Shown here: piece after piece, positions 1 through 6,665 of the stretch
How the letters are laid out: the number at the start of each line of letters is the position of its first letter
Numbering within the stretch: the stretch's first letter is position 1
Assembly: GCF_000956475.1 (NCBI RefSeq)
Contig: NZ_JYJB01000010.1
Span: 992,001-1,056,000 of the forward strand
Length of the DNA: 64,000 bases
Direction of reading: 5' to 3'
Source of the DNA: Microbacterium hydrocarbonoxydans
GTDB lineage: Bacteria; Actinomycetota; Actinomycetes; Actinomycetales; Microbacteriaceae
Made by a program: the position numbers and the translations under genes
The notes under the pieces: model-generated
The model's input: the letters and a program-made list of their open reading frames with translations, nothing else
Database searches by the model: none
Told to the model about the DNA's origin: nothing

Positions 1-837
1 TGGCGCGGCGACCGCGACAAGGCGAACGAACTCGCCAAGACCGGCAACGTCGAGGTCATCGACCAGGACATCCGCTCCGGTGCGGCGGTCGCCGCCGCGA
101 TGAAGGGCGCGTCCCACGTCATCCACCTGGCAGCGGACTCGATCAACAAGAGCGTCGCCGATCCGTACAGCTCGATCGACGTCAACGTCGTGGGCTCCCA
201 CAACGTCTTCGCAACCGCTGCGGACCAGGGCATCCAGCGCGTCGTCTACGCGTCCAGCGCGTCTGTCTACGGCGACCCTGAGAAGCTCCCCATGCACGAG
301 GACGACAAGCTCAACCCCCTGACCCCCTACTGCATCACCAAGCGCACAGGCGAGGATCTGCTTCGCTATTACGAGCGCAGGGCCGGCCTGTCCTGGATCG
401 CGCTGCGCTTCTTCAACGTCTACGGCCCTGGCCAGAAGACGACGGCCTACTACACGAGCGTCATCAACCACTTCGTCAACCGCCTGCGCAACGGCGAGGC
501 TCCGGTCATCGACGGCGCCGGCGAGCAGTCGATGGACTTCATCCACGTCAAGGACATCGCCCGTGCCGTCGTCCTCGCCACGGAATCCGAGAAGGCGAAC
601 GCCGCGATCAACGTCGGTACCGGAATCGACACGAGCGTCGCTCAGCTCGCGCGCATCCTGATCGACGCGATCGGCGCCGATGTCGAGCCTCAGTTCAACC
701 CGCGCGAGGTGCTCGTGAGCCGCCGCGCCGCAGACACCACCCGAGCCAAGGAGATGCTGGGCTTCGAGTACTCGATCCCCGTGGGCGAGGGCATGACCGA
801 CCTCATCCGCTTCGAGGCCGCACAGGACAAGAAGTAG
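1..837 (+). CDS. NAD-dependent sugar epimerase/dehydratase, 5' truncated
   Basis: Extended short-chain dehydrogenase of the UDP-glucose 4-epimerase/dehydratase type, acting on a nucleotide sugar in the cytoplasm. The reading frame is open from base 1, so the N-terminus with the GxxGxxG NAD-binding loop lies outside the window. Visible family marks are the SSASVYG strand with the catalytic Ser, the Y-x-x-x-K pair in TPYCITKRTGE, the FFNVYGPGQ segment, and DFIHVKDIARA, which is typical of the substrate domain. It ends 2 bases before the acyltransferase at 840, so the two are probably co-transcribed as sugar-nucleotide genes of the envelope polymer locus. The exact substrate (4-epimerisation or 4,6-dehydration) cannot be told from this part. 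Confidence 0.9.
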   Translation, partial: WRGDRDKANELAKTGNVEVIDQDIRSGAAVAAAMKGASHVIHLAADSINKSVADPYSSIDVNVVGSHNVFATAADQGIQRVVYASSASVYGDPEKLPMHEDDKLNPLTPYCITKRTGEDLLRYYERRAGLSWIALRFFNVYGPGQKTTAYYTSVINHFVNRLRNGEAPVIDGAGEQSMDFIHVKDIARAVVLATESEKANAAINVGTGIDTSVAQLARILIDAIGADVEPQFNPREVLVSRRAADTTRAKEMLGFEYSIPVGEGMTDLIRFEAAQDKK

Positions 838-839
838 TC

Positions 840-1280
840 ATGACCTCCGGACTCCCCGAGAACCCATACAATCCGCATGCGTGGGTGATCGGGGACCCGG
901 TCATCGGCGAGGGCACCTGGATAGGCGCTTTCACGATCATCGACGGCTCCGGCGGCCTGGTCATCGGTCAGGGCTGCGACGTCTCGTCCGGCGTGCACAT
1001 CTACACGCACTCCTCTGCTCGCCGATGCGTCTCGGGGAGAGCGTTCAACGAGGTGGAGCGAGAGCCCGTGCGCATCGGGGATCGCGTCTTCATCGGCGCG
1101 AACGCCGTGATAAACATGGGCGTGACGATCGGCGATGAGGCGGTGGTCGGAGCGGGAGCCGTCGTGACCCGCGATGTTCCCGCGCGCACTGTCGTGGCCG
1201 GAGTGCCGGCTCGTCCCGTCGCGACGGTCGAGCTGAGCGACGAAGCCTCGCGGCGTCCTGAGTTCCCTGCCATCCGGTGA
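840..1280 (+). CDS. Left-handed beta-helix acyltransferase
   Basis: A 146-residue acyltransferase built mainly of hexapeptide repeats (for example VIGEGTWIGAFTIIDG and VRIGDRVFIGANAVINMG), the trimeric left-handed beta-helix fold of WbbJ/MaoB-type sugar O- or N-acetyltransferases. The HIYTHSS segment supplies a histidine at the usual catalytic position. The start follows the epimerase stop by 2 bases, implying one operon. It probably acetylates a sugar or amino-sugar nucleotide made by neighbouring enzymes. It is shorter than WbpD/WlbB enzymes and lacks their N-terminal domain, so the acceptor is unknown. A perfect 21-bp hairpin follows the stop. Confidence 0.82.
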   Translation: MTSGLPENPYNPHAWVIGDPVIGEGTWIGAFTIIDGSGGLVIGQGCDVSSGVHIYTHSSARRCVSGRAFNEVEREPVRIGDRVFIGANAVINMGVTIGDEAVVGAGAVVTRDVPARTVVAGVPARPVATVELSDEASRRPEFPAIR

Positions 1281-1288
1281 CTCCGTCT

Positions 1289-1334
1289 GCATGAAGGAGG
1301 CCCCCGCTCATTCGAGCGGGGGCCTCCTTCATGC
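1289..1334. terminator. Bidirectional terminator, perfect 21-bp hairpin
   Basis: Arms 1289-1309 and 1314-1334 are perfect inverted repeats (GCATGAAGGAGGCCCCCGCTC and its complement) around the tetraloop ATTC. It lies between the convergent ends of the acyltransferase (1280) and the dehydrogenase (1347) and would stop transcripts from both sides. There is no strong T-tract, as is common in actinobacterial terminators. Confidence 0.85.
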
Positions 1335-1346
1335 TATCCGCGCCCT

Positions 1347-2303
1347 TCAGGACGCGCGTGCCTGCAGTGCACTCTCCACGATCCGATGTGCCGGGAGGAT
1401 AGAGCGGCGCTCGTCATCCGCATCGACAGTACCGTCGACGAGCCCGAGGAACCGCTCGAACTGCGTGGCGAGGGGCTCTCTCCCCGTGATCTCCGGAACC
1501 TCCATCTCGGTCATCTGACGGAAGCCCGCGCCGCCCGGCTTGTCCTCGGACACCGTCGTGTGCCGGTACAGAGTGACGCCGCGACGCAAGAGGTCGATCT
1601 CGACCATGTGATCCAGCGACTGGACCATGAGCGTGCGGACCTTCCGCTGCCCCAGACGCGAGGCTGAAGCCGATGCGAGACCTCCTCCCTCGAATCCGAG
1701 CGATGCCTCGACGATGTCCTCGGCTCCGGGCAGCGAGGCAGGATGGAAGCTCCCGACCTCGACGCCGACGCGCTCGGGCACCTTCGCACCGAAGAGCTGG
1801 CTGATCAGGTCGACGTCATGCACCAGCAGGTCCCATGCGACGCCGGTCTTGATGCGGGGCACGTAAGGGGAGTGACGTTCGGCGCGCACGTACAGCGGCT
1901 CGTCGATCATCGCTCGCGCGGCGATCACCGCAGGGTTGTACCGCTCCAGGAAACCGCACATGATCGGCGTTCCCGCCGCTTCGGAGGCTGCGAGAATCTC
2001 CTCAGTCTGCTCGAGCGATGGACAGATCGGCTTCTCGACGAGGAGTGGCTTGCCTGCGGCGATGATGTCTCGGGCGATCCCGTAATGATGCTCGGTCGAC
2101 GCAGCGACGACGACGGCATCAATGTCGTCCAGTTCGATCTCCGGAGCCCACCGAGCGTCGTACTGATCGGCAACCGGCCTACCGGAGGACTCGAAAGGAT
2201 CGATGATCAGAGCGAGGTCCGCTCCCGCGCTCTCCGCGATGATCCTCGCATGATTGCGGCCCATCGAGCCTGCGCCGACGAGGGCGACGCGAGCACGGCT
2301 CAT
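1347..2303 (-). CDS. Gfo/Idh/MocA family sugar-nucleotide dehydrogenase
   Basis: A 318-residue NAD(P)-dependent oxidoreductase. The N-terminal Rossmann motif is VALVGAGSMGRNHA. The EKP motif is in LLVEKPICPS near residue 95, and the catalytic His region WDLLVHDVDL is near residue 165. It overlaps the upstream aminotransferase by 4 bases (ATGA), so both are translated from one message. A Gfo/Idh/MocA oxidoreductase paired with a DegT aminotransferase is the known arrangement for making 3-amino sugars: the C3 hydroxyl is oxidised and then transaminated (WlbA/WlbC, GnnA/GnnB). A role in making an activated 3-amino-3-deoxy sugar is inferred from this pairing. The substrate cannot be read from sequence alone. 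Confidence 0.88.
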   Translation of the reverse strand: MSRARVALVGAGSMGRNHARIIAESAGADLALIIDPFESSGRPVADQYDARWAPEIELDDIDAVVVAASTEHHYGIARDIIAAGKPLLVEKPICPSLEQTEEILAASEAAGTPIMCGFLERYNPAVIAARAMIDEPLYVRAERHSPYVPRIKTGVAWDLLVHDVDLISQLFGAKVPERVGVEVGSFHPASLPGAEDIVEASLGFEGGGLASASASRLGQRKVRTLMVQSLDHMVEIDLLRRGVTLYRHTTVSEDKPGGAGFRQMTEMEVPEITGREPLATQFERFLGLVDGTVDADDERRSILPAHRIVESALQARAS

Positions 2304-3394
2304 CGGGCGAGCACCTGTCGGACAGCCGCGGCGATGGTGTCGATATCTCCGTCGGCGAGATGCTGATGTACCGGGAGGGAGACGCAGCGGGCAGCCACGT
2401 CATCGGCGACGGGCGTCTCGGAGCGGATGACATCGGCCCGGTCACGATACGTGTCGTAGTCGTAGACCGGCTTCGGGTAGTAGATGCCGCTCCCGATACC
2501 GAGCTCCGCGAGTGAAGCCACGAACGCCTCCCGATCCACGCCCTGCGGCAGAAGGACCGTGTACTGGTGCCAGACATGCTCGCGTCCGTCGAGCTGCGCG
2601 GGCAGCACGAGCCCCTCGATGTCGGACAGCTTCTCGCTGAGAGCGGCCGCGTTCGCGCGCCGAGTCTCCAGCAGAGCGGCATAGTCGTCGAGCTGCGGGA
2701 TCACCACGGCCGCCTGGAGGTCTGTGAGTCGGTAGTTGTGACCCGCCATCACGTACTCGTAGCGCGCGCGCATGCCCTGGTTGCGCATGATGCGCAGCGT
2801 CGCCGCGATCTCATCGTCGTCGGTCGTGATGATTCCGCCCTCGCCGGTCGTGAGGTTCTTCGTCGCGTAGAACGAGAAGCATCCGATGCCGAAGGTCCCG
2901 ACTCCCTTGCCCTCGAAGCGCGCGCCATGCGCCTGCGCGCCGTCCTCGATGATCGCCAGCGAATGCTCGGCAGCGATGGCCGAGATCGCCTTCATGTCGG
3001 CCGATTGACCGTACAGGTGCACGGGGATGATGGCCTTGGTGCGATCGGTGATCTGCGCGCGCACGGATTCGGGGTCGAGCGCGAAGTCCTCGACCCGGAT
3101 GTCACCGAAGCGAACGGTCGCACCGGCCTCGAGGATCGCGTTCAGCGTCGCGATGAAGGTGAACGGACTCGTGATCACCTCATCGCCCGGTTCGAGGCCC
3201 AGGGACTGGATCGCCGCGACCAGGGCGGTCGTGCCGTTGTTGACGGCGACCGCATGGCGTGCGCCGACCAGTTCGGCGAATCGGTTCTCGAACTCCGCGA
3301 CGACAGGGCCCTGGGCGATGTTGCCCGAGCGGATGACTTCGAGCACCTTCGCCTCGACGGCGGGGCCGAGGCGGACAGTGGAAATGGGGATCAC
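2300..3394 (-). CDS. DegT/DnrJ/EryC1 PLP-dependent sugar aminotransferase
   Basis: A 364-residue aminotransferase. It has the family PLP-lysine region FYATKNLTTGEGG, the cofactor-site EDGAQAHGA motif, and an N-terminal VIPISTVRLGP opening typical of these enzymes. The GTG at 3394 is chosen over an upstream in-frame codon because GAAGGA lies 7 bases before it and the family begins with this IPI-type motif. It would transfer an amino group from glutamate to a keto-sugar nucleotide supplied by the overlapping dehydrogenase. A possible -10 hexamer TAGACT lies at 3440-3445 (minus). The divergent LpxA-like gene begins 226 bases away, and the three enzymes together could make an N-acylated amino sugar. 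Confidence 0.9.
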   Translation of the reverse strand: MIPISTVRLGPAVEAKVLEVIRSGNIAQGPVVAEFENRFAELVGARHAVAVNNGTTALVAAIQSLGLEPGDEVITSPFTFIATLNAILEAGATVRFGDIRVEDFALDPESVRAQITDRTKAIIPVHLYGQSADMKAISAIAAEHSLAIIEDGAQAHGARFEGKGVGTFGIGCFSFYATKNLTTGEGGIITTDDDEIAATLRIMRNQGMRARYEYVMAGHNYRLTDLQAAVVIPQLDDYAALLETRRANAAALSEKLSDIEGLVLPAQLDGREHVWHQYTVLLPQGVDREAFVASLAELGIGSGIYYPKPVYDYDTYRDRADVIRSETPVADDVAARCVSLPVHQHLADGDIDTIAAAVRQVLAR

Positions 3395-3620
3395 AGGTGC
3401 ATCCTTCTTCGCTGATCTCACACGGGCACAGACGAGGGAAGTCTACTATGCACCGACCCCACGCCGAGGCGGCTCCCAGCGTGGCGGGGAAGCCTGAGTT
3501 ACTATGGCTAGCGGCTGATCGTCCCCCGGCGCGGACGAACGCGCTCCTCCCTCGAGCGAGTCGCACTGGATTCGGCCTTGACGACACGGCGAGACGCCGG
3601 GCGCGACCGGAAGAGACTTG
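3395..3620. promoter_or_regulatory. Divergent intergenic region of sugar-nucleotide genes
   Basis: A 226-base spacer between the divergent aminotransferase and LpxA-like genes. Candidate -10 hexamers are TAGACT on the minus strand (3445-3440) and TACTAT on the plus strand (3500-3505). No convincing -35 element, operator or small gene is visible. The plus-strand leader would be about 110 bases. Confidence 0.35.
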
Positions 3621-4349
3621 ATGAGCACTGATCCCCGTATTCACCCGCGCGCATTCATCGGCGAGGGTGTGACGCTCGGCCGTGATGTCACCATCGGCCC
3701 CAACGCTGTGCTCCTCGGCCCGCTGACCGTGGGCGACCGCGTGTGGATCGGCCCAGGAGCCGTTCTGGGGACGCCACCGGAGATCTCCTCGCTCGAGCAG
3801 AACGCCGCGTGGGAGGGTCACCTGGCACATCATGGGGTGGTGATCGGCGACGACGTCGTGATCCGAGAACTCACCACGATCAGCCAGGGAAGTCACCGCC
3901 CGACTCGGGTGGGCTCTGGGTCGTGGCTGCTCAACACCTCATATGTCGCCCACGACGTCGAGATCGGTCGTTCGGTGACGCTGTCATCAGGCGCCCGGGT
4001 GGGAGGACACGCCACGATCGGCGACCACGTCACCCTCGGACTCAACGCCACCGTGCACCAGCGCCGCGCCGTCGGAGCCGGGGCCATGGTCGGCATGGGC
4101 GCCGGCGTCACTCGTGACGTGATCCCGTTCTCCAAGGTCTATGGCTCCCCTCCTCGCCGACACGGCTTGAACAGCTACGCCCTGCGCAAGCTGGGCGTGT
4201 CGGACGCGGAGATCGACGACCTCACCGCCCGATTCGATTCCTCTGTGGTGGACTTCCATTCGTATGCGGAGCACCCGCTGCTCGGCGCGCACGTGAGCGA
4301 TTGGTTGACCGCTGCCTCCCAGCAGGACGCAACATTGAAGGCCTCATGA
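3621..4349 (+). CDS. LpxA-like UDP-amino-sugar N-acyltransferase
   Basis: A 242-residue left-handed beta-helix protein with LpxA layout. The opening IHPRAFIGEGVTLG is followed by a run of hexapeptides. YVAHDVEIG keeps the catalytic His-Asp pair of the LpxA AHxxHDCxVG region. A C-terminal helical part, GLNSYALRKLGVSDAEI, parallels the LpxA GLNxxGLxRRGF motif. LpxA acylates the 3-position of UDP-GlcNAc or UDP-GlcNAc3N for lipid A, which monoderm bacteria do not make, so here it probably acetylates or acylates an envelope amino sugar. ATG 3621 follows GGAAGAG; an in-frame TTG just before it is less likely. It overlaps the next gene by 4 bases. Confidence 0.85.
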   Translation: MSTDPRIHPRAFIGEGVTLGRDVTIGPNAVLLGPLTVGDRVWIGPGAVLGTPPEISSLEQNAAWEGHLAHHGVVIGDDVVIRELTTISQGSHRPTRVGSGSWLLNTSYVAHDVEIGRSVTLSSGARVGGHATIGDHVTLGLNATVHQRRAVGAGAMVGMGAGVTRDVIPFSKVYGSPPRRHGLNSYALRKLGVSDAEIDDLTARFDSSVVDFHSYAEHPLLGAHVSDWLTAASQQDATLKAS

Positions 4350-5416
4350 ACAGCTCCGCACCCGAATCTTCCGACGGCCTCACCGGCGACTCCCCGGAGC
4401 CCTCCGACGCGAACGGCTCGGAGACCTCGGTCGCGTCGGCGACGTCCCGGAGCACGAGGACGATCCTGATCAACGTCGTGCGCACAGTCCTCGTCGTCGT
4501 GGTCGTGGTCGCCGCGGTCTGGCAGCTCTGGAACAACTGGGCCGACGTTGCCCACACAATCTCCGGTCTGCAATGGCACCGCACCTTGCTCTCCCTCGTG
4601 GCCGTCGTCGTGGGCATAGCCTGCTCCACGATGAGCTGGCAGCTTCTTCTCGATGATCTTGGCAAGCCCATCGGCGTCGGCCGCGGTGCGCAGATCTTCC
4701 TCGTGGGACAGCTGGGCAAGTACCTCCCTGGCTCGATCTGGGCCTATGTCCTCCAGATCGAGCTCGGCCGCAAGGCGGGTCTCGCACGAGCACGGGTCTT
4801 CGCAGCCACGTTGTTCTCCGTGATCATCGCAGTGGTCGCCGCCCTGATCGCAGGAGCCCTGGCGATCCCTGTGTTGGTCGAGCAGGATTCGCGACTCGGG
4901 TGGCTGCCCTGGCTGTATCTCACGCTTCCCGTCGCGCTCGTCTTCTTGATCCCCGCGGTGCTGACGCGCATCGTGCGATTCGGGTTCCAGATCCTGCGCC
5001 GCCCGCGCCCGGATCACCCGGTCACACTCAGCGTCGTGCTCAGATCCCTCGGATTCGCGCTCGGATCCTACGTCGCGTTCGGCATCCACCTCTGGCTGCT
5101 GGCCGACACGAGGGAAGGTCTCACGATCAGTCCTCTCGCCCTGTGCATAGGCACGATGGGAATCGCCATGCTGGCGGGGCTGGTCTTCTTCCTGCTCCCG
5201 TCAGGCGTGGGAGCACGGGAGTTCGTGATCATCGCCGCACTGACACCCTTCGTCGGTCCCGGCGCCGCCACAGCGTACGCCGCGGTCTCGCGCGTGATGT
5301 TCATCGTCGCCGATCTCGCGACCGCCGGATCCGCCGCTGGCTTGGCCGTCCTTTCGAGACGCCGCAGAGGCGAGTATCAGGGTGACGCCGGAATCGCCCC
5401 CGAACACCTGTTGTAA
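4346..5416 (+). CDS. Flippase-like LPG_synthase_TM (UPF0104/AglD-type) membrane protein
   Basis: A 356-residue integral membrane protein. It has a Ser/Pro/Glu-rich cytoplasmic N-tail of about 40 residues and about eight hydrophobic segments. The conserved VGQLGKYLPGSIW and LPSGVGAREF motifs belong to the LPG_synthase_TM family (MprF flippase domain, AglD). The start ATG overlaps the stop of the acyltransferase (ATGA). In polysaccharide loci such proteins are thought to move lipid-linked intermediates or assist glycosyl transfer at the membrane. It has no MprF synthase domain, so lysyl-lipid synthesis is unlikely. The precise cargo is unknown. Confidence 0.85.
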   Translation: MNSSAPESSDGLTGDSPEPSDANGSETSVASATSRSTRTILINVVRTVLVVVVVVAAVWQLWNNWADVAHTISGLQWHRTLLSLVAVVVGIACSTMSWQLLLDDLGKPIGVGRGAQIFLVGQLGKYLPGSIWAYVLQIELGRKAGLARARVFAATLFSVIIAVVAALIAGALAIPVLVEQDSRLGWLPWLYLTLPVALVFLIPAVLTRIVRFGFQILRRPRPDHPVTLSVVLRSLGFALGSYVAFGIHLWLLADTREGLTISPLALCIGTMGIAMLAGLVFFLLPSGVGAREFVIIAALTPFVGPGAATAYAAVSRVMFIVADLATAGSAAGLAVLSRRRRGEYQGDAGIAPEHLL

Positions 5417-5477
5417 TCCGCAGCAGAAACTGTTTCGCGGATCGGATCCGCACCAATGAGCAAGAGGAGCAATTTCC

Positions 5478-6665
5478 GTGACGAGTTTCGTGGTCGTGGG
5501 CAGCGGCATCGTCGGTTTGGCCACTGCGCGGGAGCTCGCTCTCCGCGGCGATGAAGTCATCGTCCTCGAGAAGGAATCCGATCTCGCCGAGCATCAGACC
5601 GGGCGCAATTCAGGAGTCATCCATTCCGGGCTGTACTACGTGCCTGGCTCCTATAAAGCGCGTCTATGCGCGGCCGGCGCGCAGTCGATGAAGCGATACG
5701 CCGCAGAGCACGGCGTGCGCCAGATCGACACGGGCAAGCTGGTCGTCGCGACGTCGGAGGACGAGCTACCCCGGCTGGACGCGCTCGCCAGGAGAGCCGT
5801 GGAGAACGGTGTACCCGCCCGCATCGTCAGTCCCGATGAAGCCAGGGAATACGAACCCCACGTCGCCGTGGTTTCTGCGCTTCGTGTCGAGAGCACCGGG
5901 ATCGTCGACTACGTCGGCGTGTGTCGCGCGATGGCGGAGGAGATCATCACGGCTGGAGGCGAGATACGCTTCGGCACCACATTCGAGTCCGCTCGCAATG
6001 AGGCCGGAAAGGTCGTCGTGGAGACCTCCCACGGTCGCATTGTCGTCGATGGTCTCGTCAACTGCGCCGGCCTTCAGAGCGATCGCGTCGCACAGGCCAG
6101 CGGCGTGCGTCCCGATGTGCGTATCATTCCGTTCCGCGGCGAGTATTTCACTTTGAAGGATGACCGCAGCGACTTGGTCAAAGGCCTCATCTACCCGGTA
6201 CCGGACCCTCGCTTCCCGTTCCTCGGAGTGCATCTGACGAAGATGGTGGACGGCTCCGTGCATGCCGGCCCCAACGCGGTGTTCGCACTCGCTCGCGAAG
6301 GTTACCGCTGGCGCGACATCTCGCTTCCCGACCTGTGGTCGGCCGGCACATGGCCTGGCCTGTGGAGACTCGGCGCGAAGTTCGCGGGTACTGCGCTCGG
6401 GGAGGTGCGCCGCTCCGCATCGAAAAAACAGTTCGCGGCCACGCTGGCGCGACTGGTTCCCGATGTCAGCGCAGACGATCTCGTCCCGGCCAAGGCGGGC
6501 GTCCGCGCCCAGGCCATGCACCGCGACGGTCGGCTGGTCGACGACTTCCACCTTCTCGACGCGCCGCGTCAGATCCACGTGCTCAACGCGCCGTCGCCTG
6601 CTGCCACGGCCTCTCTCGAGATCGCGAAGACCATCGTCGAACGACTCGACGGAGTGATGGCATGA
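5478..6665 (+). CDS. lhgO: L-2-hydroxyglutarate oxidase (FAD)
   Basis: A 395-residue FAD-dependent oxidoreductase. It has the dinucleotide fold VVGSGIVGLATARELA at the N-terminus and the LhgO-typical HQTGRNSGVIHSGLYY, VNCAGLQSDRVA, IIPFRGEYF and HAGPNAVFAL segments. It oxidises L-2-hydroxyglutarate to 2-oxoglutarate, feeding electrons to the membrane quinone pool. GTG 5478 is the start, with AGAGGAG about 9 bases upstream. It is fused by a 4-base ATGA overlap to the YfhO-like gene, an unusual partner. Either it removes 2-hydroxyglutarate formed from the 2-oxoglutarate of aminotransferase reactions, or its real substrate is a related hydroxyacid of the polymer pathway. Family assignment is firm; the local role is inference. 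Confidence 0.88.
   Translation: MTSFVVVGSGIVGLATARELALRGDEVIVLEKESDLAEHQTGRNSGVIHSGLYYVPGSYKARLCAAGAQSMKRYAAEHGVRQIDTGKLVVATSEDELPRLDALARRAVENGVPARIVSPDEAREYEPHVAVVSALRVESTGIVDYVGVCRAMAEEIITAGGEIRFGTTFESARNEAGKVVVETSHGRIVVDGLVNCAGLQSDRVAQASGVRPDVRIIPFRGEYFTLKDDRSDLVKGLIYPVPDPRFPFLGVHLTKMVDGSVHAGPNAVFALAREGYRWRDISLPDLWSAGTWPGLWRLGAKFAGTALGEVRRSASKKQFAATLARLVPDVSADDLVPAKAGVRAQAMHRDGRLVDDFHLLDAPRQIHVLNAPSPAATASLEIAKTIVERLDGVMA

Noticed and set aside
690..1292. 200-codon minus-strand open frame opposite the epimerase end and acyltransferase
   Set aside because: Compositional shadow rich in Arg, Asp and His, with no family features.
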